Notes: generated from the sequence alone by a model not told the origin. A stretch of DNA of 64,000 bases from Brachynemurus nebulosus (GCA_035578155.1 JAPWDM010000022.1:5085076-5149075); one strand, 5' to 3'. Numbered from the stretch's first letter, positions 1 through 10,605 are shown. Made by a program: numbers and translations.

Positions 1-2
1 CA

Positions 3-311
3 GGCATAGCCAAGAAACCTAAAGTGGGTCCTCCTATTAGTATAACAAAAGCAAGTTTGAGGGGTACCAAGAGCGATTTAAATTCAAAATGTGCCATATG
101 CCGCATGCTTTTTAAAAACTACAAAGGAAGGGCCGACTGGATTGAATGTGTTCAATGCAAGAAGTGGATTTGCGGACTTTGTAATTCAGAAAGCACTGAT
201 CCATTTTATGTGTGCCCAGTTTGCGAAGACTCAGATGACGAACCGGAGGAACCATTTGCCGATAACAGCGATGAGGATAGAACCTTTAACCCTGAGACCG
301 AAAAAGACTAG
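3..311 (+). CDS. C-terminal part of a Cys-rich (PHD/RING-like) zinc-finger protein, 5' end outside window
   Basis: The frame is open to the left edge of the window, so this is the 3' end of a longer coding region; the first possible start inside (GTG at 24) is not a real start. A Lys-rich, nuclear-localisation-like stretch is followed by eight cysteines in four CxxC pairs (residues 23/26, 42/45, 50/53 and 64/67, counted from position 24), with Trp39 and Trp48 around the second pair. The tail is very acidic (DSDDEPEEP). This layout resembles the C-terminal PHD/RING-like zinc finger found on some insect pogo/Tigger-type transposon-derived proteins; that assignment is inference, because the catalytic part lies outside the window. 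AATAAA follows at 317 and again at 537. A transposon ORF or a host gene are both possible. Confidence 0.6.
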   Translation, partial: GIAKKPKVGPPISITKASLRGTKSDLNSKCAICRMLFKNYKGRADWIECVQCKKWICGLCNSESTDPFYVCPVCEDSDDEPEEPFADNSDEDRTFNPETEKD

Positions 312-536
312 TTTTTAAATAAAGAAACGTTTTCTTAGTTTTTTATGTTTAACCTTTAATTCCTACATACCAAAGAATTTTTCTGTTACTCTCTTTGACG
401 TAGAAATGTTTTTTATTTTATTTTTATAGGTATGCAAAACGTAGAGTAGGATATTTTCTTGAGTTTCTTGTTTAATTTTGAAATACAATATAATTAAAAC
501 GTCTTATTTTTGTAATGACCAGTATAAAGTGCCTTA

Positions 537-597
537 AATAAACGTTTTTTAGCAAAAAAAGCTGTTTTTCTTGACCAAAAAAAAAAAAAAAAAATTA
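537..597 (+). other. Polyadenylation signal followed by genomic poly(A) tract
   Basis: AATAAA at about 537 is followed some 40 bases later by a run of 18 A (579-597), after which a different repeat begins. A genomic A-tract at the expected cleavage distance is what a retroposed mRNA end looks like. It may mark the zinc-finger sequence just upstream as a processed copy; it could also be a chance A-run. Confidence 0.4.
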
Positions 598-654
598 TGG
601 TTTTAGCGAATTTCCAGAATGGAATTCAGCTATTATTTAATTCTGCGTCCATTA

Positions 655-923
655 CCGGGGTTTCTTTGACACTGCGATGCTTTAAAATGCATTTTATATT
701 GAAATTAAAATTTGTGTCAAAATAGCCCCAAACGCGAGGTAACTTTGACATACCCATTTTTTGGTTTTATTTTTTTTTTCTATTGTTCTTAGAGTAATTT
801 GGAGTACAGCAATCGATTCAGCAGGCCAGATTTGTTGTGATCCAATTTATTTCACAACATTAGGTTAATAAATAACGATGTTATATTGAAAAATGTCCTG
901 AAAACGTGTCAAAGTAGCCCCGG
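655..923. mobile_element. Short terminal-inverted-repeat element (MITE), about 269 bp
   Basis: The left end reads CCGGGGTTTCTTTGACAC and the right end is its imperfect inverse (GTGTCAAAGTAGCCCCGG). The same motif recurs inside, around 714-754. There is no coding capacity. TA lies just left of the element, but no matching TA is clear on the right, so the superfamily is open. Confidence 0.55.
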
Positions 924-930
924 TTGACGG

Positions 931-1370
931 TACATTACGTTATTTAGGGTCCGCCATGGTCCATGGGACCCAAAAGTGGTAAAAATAAACTAACCGACCG
1001 ATTTTGAAAATTTTTTCACTGTTACAGAGCTAAACTATTTTAGATAAATATAGATTACGTTATGTAAAGTCTGCCAGGGTCCATCGGATCCAAAAGTGTC
1101 AAAAATAAATATAATAAACTAACCGACCGATTTTGAAAATTTTTTCACTGTTGGGGAGCTAAGCTATTTTAGATACATATAGATTACGTTATGTAAGGTC
1201 TGACAGTGTCAGTAGGACCTAAAAGTGTCAAAAATAAAATAACTGACCGATTTTGAAACTTTTTTACTATTACCGAGGTAAACTATTTTAGATAGGTACA
1301 GGTTGTGTTATCTGAGATCCACAACTGTCCTGCGGATGCAAATGCGGCGTAGAATGCTACACAACGGGTT

Positions 1371-1446
<76 letters not shown>

Positions 1447-1795
1447 CATAAAGTCCGCCTAGAATATACGGTCGAGCTGATTTTTTAATGACGTCCACCG
1501 GGATCTTGCAGATCCGAAAACGCCAGTAATAAGCTATCGAACCGATGCTAAAAAATTTCTCACTGCTAGAGAACTTAATTATTTTAGATGGATACAACTA
1601 TGCTGCACAAAATTCATTCGGGTTCTTGGGTCCCAAAAATACCAAAACTAATTACCCAGCCGATTTTAAAAATTCTTTTACTCTTAGAAAGCTAAACTAT
1701 TTTAAATAGTTACAGGTCTTAGATGAGATCCGCCAGTGCCCAAGATTTGGAAATTCGCTATGTTATGCAGATGCTGCGACAGGGGTATTTAAATA
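931..1795. repeat. Diverged tandem repeat of about 120 bp (family W), interrupted by a (TA)n tract
   Basis: At least three units start near 931, 1055 and 1180. Each runs through a 'GTCCGCCAGGGTCC..GGATCC' block, 'AAAAGTGTCAAAAATAAA', 'CCGACCGATTTTGAAAA' and 'GAGCTAAACTATTTTAGAT'. More diverged units continue at 1300-1340, 1450-1600 and 1600-1740. A (TA)n tract occupies 1375-1445. The right end (about 1750-1795) has the phrase 'TTATGCAGATGCTGCGACAG', which also ends copies at 40.4 kb and 57.6 kb. Confidence 0.65.
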
Positions 1796-1799
1796 ATCT

Positions 1800-2880
1800 T
1801 CAGGTTAGCTTTAATCTTAAGTTTAACTGACCATAAATGGGTTTACGGAAGATGTCAACTACTTATAATTATGATGGAATATAGTAGATATTTTGATCAT
1901 ATTTCCCGTACAGTGCTCGAGAATTTAAAATCTACACTGTTTAAGTCTAGATCTTCGGGCACTAAGTAGTTCAATTTTAAAGTAAATAATTAGATAAATT
2001 GTATCTTGCCACATAAGGCACGCTTTCTAAATACAAAAGGTAAACAGCATCAGCAACTAAGGTATTCGAGAGATATGTTGCAATTTTGCTAAAACTATTC
2101 CTATCTTCGTGCCCCTACTACACTTCAATTCCTTCATGACTTTACGATTTCATAGAGTAATTGGGTCTGTGGAACCACTATTTCTCACCAACTACCGGCC
2201 ACATTATTATTATTGTACTTTAGAATCGTCAGATTAAATAGATTTTACTAGTTTGTAAAAGTATCAAGTTTATTCTTTTTTGAATTCGCCAGAAAATTTA
2301 ACTAAAGAATACTATGAATTTGAACATTTTTGTTAATTACTGTACACATGGAAAATATGTATAATAGATAATCCCTTCCAATTGTTCGATTGTCATATTA
2401 CTGGTTATTGCTTATTAGTAAAATTTAAATAAAGTAGGCAACATTGTACAAAATGTATGATTATCATTATTTAACTTAAATATGGTGTATGATTTGTCTT
2501 TGTTCGCTACATTGTGCACGAATCCGAAACGTTTTTTCAAAGCAAACTGTATAATCATAATTGATTTAAGAAGTTGAGGAAATTATGAAAAACATTATTT
2601 ATACTCAAGAATATGTATTTTTTTCATAATTTATTGATAAAACGATCAACTATAAATATTTTAGATTTATACAAAAAATGATGTAAAATAATCACATTTT
2701 TTTTATTTTATAATTATGCTATATAGGGTTATTAATACGATGATGACGTACATATTTGAGAAAATATGCATTGAATTTACATGTGGAGAAATATGAATTA
2801 ATTAATTTTTATATAAAAGTATCTTTTTAAATGTTTTACTTTTATATGTTTTGTTTCGATTCTTTTTTAATAAAATTATA
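1800..2880. other. AT-rich stretch without recognised feature
   Basis: No ORF of note, no terminal repeats and no tandem array are visible here. Confidence 0.5.
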
Positions 2881-3121
2881 GACCTGGTAGGCACATTCCT
2901 CTAGAGATTCATAATCACCGATTCACCGTTTGATAATGGTTTATGTATTACTGAAATACCAATCGATCCTATATTTGTCAATAATCTATTAAAAACTTTA
3001 AAAAGTGTATATTTTCAATACATGATTTATAATGTATGTAAAAAAGAATTATATGAAGGAAATAATGAACAATAAATCACATTTTAAATAAATTTTTTAT
3101 TCTTTTTATTTTTTTATGTCA

Positions 3122-4483
3122 TTATTCGTTTACACTCAATAATGTATTATTGAAAAATTTATCATCTTTGAAGATACGTGCACTTAAATTCACTAGAGCA
3201 CATGCTATTGCGAAAATTTGCTGACATTTTGGTATTAAACTCTTTGGTATTTTTGTTCCAAGAACTTTAAATTCCTGTAAACGTTGATTAACCCTTTCAA
3301 TGTGGACCCGGGCACAAGCAATTTCAGAATTTAAAAGAGCTTCTTCTCTTGAATACCGGGATTTTTCCTTTAAAAATCCTTACCGGCCTTATCAGAATTA
3401 TGTTGTTTTCCTGGCATATTTCGTCAATTAAAAAACCTCTATCTGCCATAACAGCATCATCGGGTTGCATTAAATTTATTAGACCACTCTGACTAAAAAT
3501 AGCAGTATTAGAAACTCTTCCTCCGTAAATTCTGCTTTTAAAACTAATAATACCTCCTGGAGTAACAGAAATCATTATTTTAAGAGTTTCTTTACTTTTA
3601 TATTGTGGATAAGTCAATACTTGACAACACAACTTTTTAGGTCTTTGGATTGGAACTTCAGTACAGTCAATAACAGCTGTTACATTTCTAAAATGATTAA
3701 AACACTGAGGCATATTTTTTAAGTATTTCTTTTTTGGTCGGCCAAATAATTGCAAATTCTAGAGCACTGCTCAACAAATGTAATATATTATTTATAATTT
3801 TTAAACAATAAAATTTCTAGCAGAACGACATTTAAATGTATCTAACACTTAAGAGATAATTAGTAATATTGTGTTTTAGTTTAATCATTGTTAAAACTAT
3901 TATTTCTCTTATCGAAAGAATTTTAGGAGAATATTTTGGTGCAATTATTTTGATTAAATCCACAAGAACATCAAGCGTTTCAAAATCAGGAATGCTAGTG
4001 AGAGTACTTAATTGTTTATTATTTTTGATAATATCAATCAAATTAAATTGAAAATCACCTGATGTTATTTGAACACCAACATCAGTTACGAATGATATAT
4101 TCTTGTTACACTTTTTAAAATAATTTCTTTCACTACCACTTTTTTCACTTTTTACATTTTCGTCAAGTTGTTCAACATAAAGTGATAAAAAGTGATTATT
4201 CCGTTGTAAATATTATACTTACTAATTGAAAAGATGTTATCAGCTTTAAAATGTTTGCAGTAAATTCGCATACTATTTGTTATACGAGGCCCCATTTTCA
4301 GTTCTTTTAACCACAAACTTAATGTATTTACTTTTTCAAGTTTACCAAAGAAGTTTTTTCGAAAAATAATTTTTTTTTATCAGGAAAAAAGTGAAAACTT
4401 AAATTTTCATTTTTACAGCGTCGGCTATTACATCCCGGAACACAGCAAAAAATTCGACTTTTTCGAGCAATTTTATTTTCCAT
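3122..4483 (-). pseudogene. Broken ISL2EU/Harbinger-type transposase: THAP domain, HTH and DDE_4 nuclease
   Basis: Read on the minus strand, the region starts at 4483 with a THAP-like C2CH zinc finger: CCVPGC, then FHFFP, and after a frameshift the YCKHF block. A plausible GTAAGT splice donor follows near 4220. An HTH_Tnp_4-type helix-turn-helix lies at 3832-4041 (SIREIIVLTMIKLKH). The DDE_Tnp_4 nuclease core is at 3324-3755: 'VIDCTE' carries the first Asp, 'MADRGF' the second. The C-terminus continues in another frame to a stop at 3122-3124; 'HIERVNQRLQEF' there supplies the third acidic residue. At least three frame changes plus stops show the gene is dead. THAP + HTH + DDE_4 in this order is typical of the ISL2EU branch of PIF/Harbinger. 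No terminal repeats were confidently located. Confidence 0.8.
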
Positions 4484-4639
4484 TGTAATTTCAATGTTTT
4501 TAGATAATTTTATAACAATTTTAAGGAATAAAAGTTACTTTCTATCGAAAAAAAAATTTTATCAAACCATATTTGTCAAAGCATGTATAAAATATGCAGC
4601 CTACTCTCAAGGTTTCAAATTTTGACTACCAGGGTAACG

Positions 4640-5340
4640 CTGCGGTTCCAGTTCCGATCCCAATAGTTCCCTGAAAATGTGTGCTTGGACAGAGACATCT
4701 CGTAGTAACTGCATTACCAATCACACTGATGACGTGGGCTATCGTTTCTCTGTTAGCCTTTATAGAGCAAGATCCCAGGGTCCCAGACCTTACTTCTTTT
4801 CTAATGGAGGAAATATATACAGTGGGAAAGTACTCGTGTATATAGTCAACATATACATACCTGCTACCTTCGCCCCACGGCCAATTTTCAGGTACCAGGT
4901 GCTACAATTAAAGAAAAATTACACTCACTTTACTTACAGCTCGAGGATTAACTCTTAGTTATTTTATAGGAAATACAATCAATAATTTTAATACAATACT
5001 CCCAGACCGTGCCTGTTGGCAGTATTGATAGTCAAACGCTTTAAATATTGAAAGTAATTAACATATCCTTACTTATGGTCAGCGACTTGGCTTTTATTTA
5101 TGATATTTAGGGGGTTATTTTATTATATTCTGTTAGCTGCCAGACCAATTGTAGCGGCCAAACATCCCCTAAGTGCATTTAAAATGTCGCTTTGGGCAAG
5201 AGAGTAAAAGAGTATTAACGGGCGCTTTAATGTGAGCGAGATAGCTATGGGCAGCGTCTCTCCCTCCTGTTTCCGCAGTTTACTCATTCCGCATCACTTT
5301 AATATTTGGCAAACGAAATTTCAACTTCTTTTTGAAGAAT
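4640..5340 (+). repeat. Left arm of a large inverted repeat (partner at 9340-10240)
   Basis: The stretch from about 4740 to 5200 is matched in reverse complement by 9340-10240, including shared blocks such as CAGGTACCAGGTGCTAC, GGGAAAGTACTCGTGTATAT and GCCAAACATCCCCTAAG. The arms are some 4 kb apart. The long ORF at 4677-4958 lies inside this repeat and shows no protein-like features. This arm preserves an uninterrupted site (TAA at 5073-5075) where the other arm carries a MITE. Confidence 0.75.
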
Positions 5341-5759
5341 GTTTCGAACGATATTCTATACAATAGACAATAGAGTATCGAGGAAAAAATACCCTCCTAA
5401 AAACAATTTTTTTTAATTATCCGTTTCAGTTCTTATTTGTTGGGTTGTGTAAAAATGAAAATACCAATAAATTATAAAATGTAAAATCTCTGAATTATAC
5501 CCTGATAAAAATGTTAATTTCTTTGAAATATATTAAATACAAAAAATTAAAAATATCAGTAAACTACAAAATGTAAAATTTCTGAATTAACGTAAAAGCG
5601 CCCATACCGGAACACGATCCAATACAGGAACAGTTTTGACAGTTACCTATTAATGAAGTTATTTCTGAAAGAAACGTTGGATAACAAAAATTATTATTAG
5701 AATGATTGCTTTTCAATTTAAATTCACCTCGCATTTAATGTTTCCTTACTTAATTAAAG

Positions 5760-5761
<2 letters not shown>

Positions 5762-5828
<67 letters not shown>
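5762..5828. repeat. (TA)n microsatellite
   Basis: Uninterrupted TA dinucleotide tract of about 33 units. Confidence 0.95.
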
Positions 5829-5831
<3 letters not shown>

Positions 5832-6010
5832 CAGTTTTTGCTGAATGTGTCTCTTTTGCGTTTAATCAATGCTTATTAACAGAAACAAATGCCTTATAAA
5901 TTTCAGCATTTTCCAGTTAATTTTCGCAGTTAGCGCAATAAAACTATACAAATAATTTTTAGCCCAGTTAAGAGATTATAAGAGCTAAATCACCTTTTTT
6001 ATTTGGTTTA

Positions 6011-6015
<5 letters not shown>

Positions 6016-6107
<92 letters not shown>
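6016..6107. repeat. (TA)n(TG)n compound microsatellite
   Basis: A TA tract runs directly into a TG tract. The sequence after it (6109-6190) is conserved after a similar compound tract at 51045-51147, so the microsatellite belongs to a dispersed repeat. Confidence 0.95.
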
Positions 6108-6108
<1 letters not shown>

Positions 6109-7380
6109 TTTTATTCAGTACAGATATAACCTTTGTATGTAACTTAAATCATGTACGTAAAATAACTAAAATTTTATATTATAAATAGTTTTAATTTCTT
6201 TTTGAGTCTAAAATATTTACTTACTGCTTTAAAATGGTAAAATTTTTAATATTGATTAGTTTAGACATTTTGATTAGTTTTAGAGCTGAAATAAAATAAA
6301 ATAACCACTGTCGTTTTTTACAAAATACATAGATGGCGAAACAATATTTGTAAAAAATACAGTATTTTGATCGTTTATTTCATCGAATATTTAAACCATT
6401 CTGTGTTTCCTATTTTGACATTCTATGTATTACTAAATGTCACTCTATGTTATATATTCCACGCGTGTTTTTTTAAACATTCCGAACTATTGATGTAAAT
6501 GAATTCCAATATGAGTACTTGCATTTTGTGAAAGAAAAACATTAATAATTAAAAAATGTTGGGTTGTATTTATTTAAAAACATATTCATTGGATTAAAAA
6601 AACTTGGTTTCATGCTTATTAAGAAAAAAAAATGGGTGTTTAATGTATTTATTAATTTTTATAGGCCACTTTAATGACACACCTAAAAATAGTGTTCCGG
6701 TATGGGGGCTTTTACTTTATATCCTGATAAAAATATTAGTTTCTTTGAAGTATATTAAATACAAAACTTTTGTTCGTAAATCAACCACAAAAACACGAAA
6801 ATTCGTGTAGATTCAACGTTATTCTGCAATAATTCGATAATAAGAAAATATTCAATTATTACTTAAGACTTACATTAGACCAGGGGTCGGCAACCTGCGG
6901 CCCGTTACAAGCTTTCATGCGCCCCGCCAACCAATATAACTTTTCGAACAATTTGCTTTGCCTATGCAGAGTTGAGCATACATGCATACTCTATGCTTTT
7001 TTTGTTTTCCGATGTTTTATAACATGTAAATAAAACTATTACTAAGAATTTTTCTTCATGTTGATTTTTAATAATATTTAAATATTATTTGTGTTAAAAA
7101 AAAGAACATACCCCTGTCGCAGTATCCTGCATAATATTGCGAATTTCCGTTTACAAAAATTAGTTTTTCTTGGAAACTACTTGACATCCCAGTGAACATA
7201 GAATGTAAATGTGATGTAACAAGGAAATAAAAAGTTACGTAACTTTTTTGACTTATGGGTGACATAACAATTATATAAAATTAGAGTTTTATGTTATATA
7301 CCTAATTGTTACCTGTATGTTACGTAACAGTTACATGCCATTGTGACTGTAAAAATGTCACATTTGTGACTGCTATGTTA

Positions 7381-7703
7381 CGTTTAGATGATGTATCATG
7401 GTTGCTTTGATAAAACATCACAGTGTGACTCTTATGTTATGTCTTCGCAACCTAACAATGTTACTTTGATAAAACCTCACAGAACTGACTTTTATGTTAT
7501 GTTTTTGTGACGTATCAACGTTACTTTAATGAAATGTCACAACCATGACTCTTTTGTTATGTCCTGATGACCTAACAATGTTACTTTGAACAAAACGTCA
7601 CAATAGTACTCTTATGTTATGTTTTTGTGACGTATTAACGTTGTTTTAATGAAATGTCACAATCATGACTCTTTTGTTATGTTTTTGTGACGTATCAATA
7701 TTC
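7381..7703. repeat. Tandem array of 60-bp units, about 5.4 copies
   Basis: Each 60-base block ends in 'TGACT.TT.TGTTAT' and contains 'TGACGTATCAACGTTACTTT' or a variant. Units start at 7381, 7441, 7501, 7561, 7621 and 7681, with no length drift. The array ends where the palindrome at 7706 begins. Confidence 0.85.
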
Positions 7704-7705
7704 GG

Positions 7706-7861
7706 CGTGTTCGTTACTGAGTTTTTCTGCTCAAAGTAAGCTGTTAGCGCATGCGCAAGAACTTTTTTTATGGAATACACAAGTATTTCGTACTTCATAA
7801 AAATGTTCTTGCGCATGCGCTAACAGCTCACTTTGAGCAGAAAAACTCAGCAACGAACACG
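7706..7861. mobile_element. Palindromic 156-bp MITE
   Basis: The two halves are near-perfect inverses, from CGTGTTCGTTACTGAG at the left to CTCAGCAACGAACACG at the right, with a short AT-rich loop around 7775-7800. It contains the self-complementary motif GCGCATGCGC in each arm. It interrupts the 60-bp array. No target duplication was seen. Confidence 0.8.
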
Positions 7862-8008
7862 GAGATTAATAAAACATTTCACTTGTCACTTTTGTGAAAT
7901 ATTTTGTTTCCATATTAATTTTAAATGTATCAATTCGTGAGGAATTATCAATTTAAAGATTCCTGCAGTTTTTCAATCTATCCCCTGTTGGCGTCTGATG
8001 TAATTAAA

Positions 8009-8180
8009 TTTCATCCATCCATTTTTGTATAAGTTGATTTATGTTATTTGTTATATGGGTTATGGGGTTATACATATTATATAATATAACCCCATAATAT
8101 ATATAATATAACCCATATTATAACAAATAACCCATATAACAAATAACATAAATCGACTTATACAAAAATGGATGGATGAA
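8009..8180. repeat. Long hairpin at the centre of the AT-flanked element
   Basis: The left side (TTTCATCCATCCATTTTTG..) returns inverted on the right (CAAAAATGGATGGATGAAA), with AT-rich stem sequence such as TTATATGGGTTA between. Confidence 0.75.
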
Positions 8181-8365
8181 ATGGATAACAAACATAACAA
8201 AAGAGTCATGATTGCGACATTTCATTAAAACAACATTAATACGTCGTTAAAACAACGTTAATTTTGTTACATATTAATTTAAAAATGAAACTTTTATGAA
8301 AATTCTTGTAAGGCTTTATTTACTATTTTGTGATATATATTAATATATAACGATCAGAATAAATA

Positions 8366-8495
8366 AGTGAGTTTGGTCTAGTGGTTAACACTGTCGATAA
8401 TTTAAGAGATGCTTCAGCTTGGATAATGGTTCGAATCCTGCAACAGGCAACAAAAAAAAAAAAAATAAAATAAAATAATAATAATAATTTAGGTG
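8366..8495 (+). repeat. tRNA-like SINE or tRNA pseudogene with A-rich tail
   Basis: An A-box-like TGGTCTAGTGGTTA near 8374 is followed about 55 bases later by a perfect B box, GGTTCGAATCC. The T-stem and acceptor stem do not pair properly, so this is not a working tRNA. An A-run and (AAAT)n/(AAT)n tail follow at 8450-8488. A pol III box pair plus an A-rich tail is the layout of a tRNA-derived SINE. It sits inside the ISL2EU-like element. Confidence 0.5.
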
Positions 8496-9339
8496 TATGT
8501 ATATGTCAATAAGTTGGTAATATGTGTAGGTAATGTTAATAAGAAACAAAAAAATGGAATTTTGAATTTGCTTTTTGCAAAAGAAGGCGTAATTTTTAGC
8601 TATAAGGTAACATCAAAGTTATATTTTCCTAAAACGTAACAAGAACATAACAATGTTACGTCACATTGTTACGTTTATAAGTGGGAAATTGTAAGTTACA
8701 CGTGAGTCATATGTGACTCACATGTTATGTAACATGTGACTTTCAGTTCTGTCACTGTGACATAAAATTTACAGAAAAATGTTCACTGGGATAGAATTAT
8801 TGTTCAAAAATCCTTTTTATTTGATTATTTTCTCCTCTTTCCAACGATGTAAGAAAATACGGCACAAAAATTTCCACAAAAATTTTTCCACAAAATTTTT
8901 TTAGGCAAAAATGCCTAAAAATCCATTCCGAGCATCGGACGTGTCTGACTTTTTGGAATTCCAATTATTTTTACCAAATTTCGTAAAAACAGGATTTTTC
9001 GTTCGAGAGTTATATAAATTTTAGTGAATGTCATTTTTGGCTTCTAGAGACTTCAGAATAAATTATTTCTATCATAATTCCGGGCTCAAGTAGCATCAAG
9101 ACAATGACTCTAATAGCTGAATTTTCGATTCGAAAATTCGTTAAAAAAACCTACTTAAGCGACACACTACATTGCAAAATATTTGACGGTGCGACCCGCT
9201 AAAAATTATTTTTTTTTTAAAAATGGCCCGCCATCCAAAAATGGTTGCCGACCCCTGCATTAGACAATTAACAGGATTATTTTTAAGAAACTGTATTGAA
9301 AAAGCACTTGATGACCATGCCCGCTTTCTTATGCTCACA

Positions 9340-10240
9340 GCGACATTTTAAATGGGCTTAGGGGATGTTTGGCCGCTACGATTGGACTGGCAGCTAACAT
9401 GATATAATAAAATAACCCTGCAAATATCATATATAAAAGCCAAGTCGCTGACTGTAAGGCTCGATTTACATTAACGCTCTGCTCTCACTCCGATATCACT
9501 CCGCTCCAGGTTCGATAAAATATTCTTACACAATAAACAATGAGTGTATTCACATCATCGCTCTGATATCGGTCCGATATCAGTCACGGGTGGCTCTCAC
9601 TCCAATGTCACTCCAATATCAATACCACTCAGGTAATATTTTATCGGAGCGATATCAGACTTGTTATGGCTTGTACCTATAGTGTAAACACTTTTTTGAT
9701 TCCACTCCACTCCGCTTGTATTCAGTTGTTATGAAAAGATATTTGTATCGAACTAAGACCGAACTGGGAGTGTACCCAGATCAGCATTATAATGTCAATT
9801 GAGAACGAATAGGTACCAGCATGATATCAGCACTGTAATGTGAACACAGCAAGATTATATCGAATCGGGAGCGTAGTAATATCGGAGTGAGAGCAGAGCG
9901 TTAATGTAAATCGGGCCTAAGTAAGGATATGGTAATTGCTTTCAATATTTAAAGCGTTTGGCTATCAATACTTCTAATAGGCACGGTCTGGGAGTATTGT
10001 TTTAAAATTATTTATGATATTTCCTATAAAATAACTAAGAATCAATCCTCGAGCTGTAAGTAAAGTGAGTATAATTTTTCTTTACCTGTAGCACCTGGTA
10101 CCTGAAAATTGGCCGTCGGGCCAAGGTAGCAGGTATGTATAGGTTGACTATATACACGAGTACTTTCCCACTGTATATATTTCCTCCATTAGAAAATAAG
10201 TAAGGTCTGGAGGCCGTGGAATCTTGGACTATTATAAAAA
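9340..10240 (-). repeat. Right arm of the large inverted repeat (partner at 4640-5340)
   Basis: This is the reverse complement of 4740-5200 with moderate divergence, enlarged by the MITE at 9458-9917. Homology fades near 10240, where 'GGTCTGG..GGAATCTTG' still parallels the left arm's outer end. Confidence 0.75.
9458..9917. mobile_element. PIF/Harbinger-type MITE, 460 bp, with TAA duplication and documented empty site
   Basis: TIRs of about 39 bp start GGCTCGATTTACATTAACG on the left; on the right they are the inverse of GGCCCGATTTACATTAACG. TAA flanks both sides (9455-9457 and 9918-9920). The other arm of the surrounding inverted repeat has the same sequence with a single TAA at 5073-5075. 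A 3-bp TAA duplication with GGC/GGG ends is typical of PIF/Harbinger MITEs. The interior is rich in CCGATATCA-type short repeats. Confidence 0.9.
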
Positions 10241-10605
10241 CTAAATTATTCCAATAGGATCATATGGACTTTGTTCTTTATTAACGCATGCCGACGAAGA
10301 ATTACATCAAGAAAATTATTCAAACCAGTACGGTTAAATGGCTGCAATTATCTCTTATAATTCACATTAGCAAAATTCAATCTTGCTACTAATTAAAATT
10401 TAAAAATTACATTATTATAATTAAATTATCGTAATTATACATACATACATAAATTATTTTTATACATGTAGATAAATAATTTGACATACTACTCTCAACT
10501 TCACCTTGAACTACGATTCCTGCACTTAATGCACAATCAATTATTCAAAGTGTTTTGATAAAAAAATTTAAATCTGACAAAATTATCTAAGCTTTTGTCA
10601 TTTTA
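10241..10605. other. AT-rich sequence downstream of the transporter gene
   Basis: No ORF or repeat pairs are recognised apart from a short (CATA)n at about 10439-10450. It holds the 3' flank of the minus-strand transporter. Confidence 0.5.

Larger units (their letters stand above)
5592..6715. mobile_element. Element with 24-bp terminal inverted repeats, about 1.1 kb
   Basis: The left end 5592-5615 (GTAAAAGCGCCCATACCGG, then AACAC) is repeated in inverse at 6692-6715 with one mismatch. No transposase is visible inside. A (TA)n tract fills 5762-5828 and a (TA)n(TG)n tract fills 6016-6107; the 80 bp after the second tract recurs at 51146-51225. No clear target-site duplication was found, so the superfamily is unknown. 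Confidence 0.5.
7188..8790. mobile_element. Foldback element with 12-bp TIRs and AT target duplication, ISL2EU-like
   Basis: The ends are CCCAGTGAACAT (7188) and its inverse ATGTTCACTGGG (to 8790). AT flanks both sides (7186-7187 and 8791-8792). The uninserted homologous sequence at about 57.5 kb has a single AT there, so the 2-bp duplication is supported by an empty site. A 2-bp AT duplication is, as I recall, characteristic of ISL2EU elements; a broken ISL2EU-type transposase lies at 3122-4483. The body is partly palindromic: 7629-7680 recurs inverted at about 8195-8250, with a long hairpin at 8009-8180. Confidence 0.7.
6881..9257. mobile_element. hAT-superfamily non-autonomous element with exact 8-bp TSD
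   Basis: The ends are CAGGGGTCGGCAACC at 6881 and its inverse GGTTGCCGACCCCTG at 9243-9257, a classical hAT terminus. Both ends are flanked by the identical 8-mer CATTAGAC (6873-6880 and 9258-9265). No transposase is left. A 1.6-kb ISL2EU-like element (7188-8790) is inserted in it, so the hAT copy alone is about 770 bp. The flanks of that inner insertion match the family-X repeat at 57.4-57.6 kb. Confidence 0.9.

Noticed and set aside
1283..1597. 104-aa ORF with a long Tyr/Ile repeat
   Set aside because: It is a translation of the (TA)n tract and repeat W; the same applies to ORFs at 22869, 32407, 32447, 37389, 56973 and 57107.
2881..4640. Possible terminal repeats of the THAP/DDE_4 element (CCTGGTAG near 2884 and its inverse near 4625)
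   Set aside because: Only 8 bp match, which is expected by chance over this distance.
4677..4958. 93-aa ORF in the left inverted arm
   Set aside because: The right arm does not keep this frame and no motif is present.
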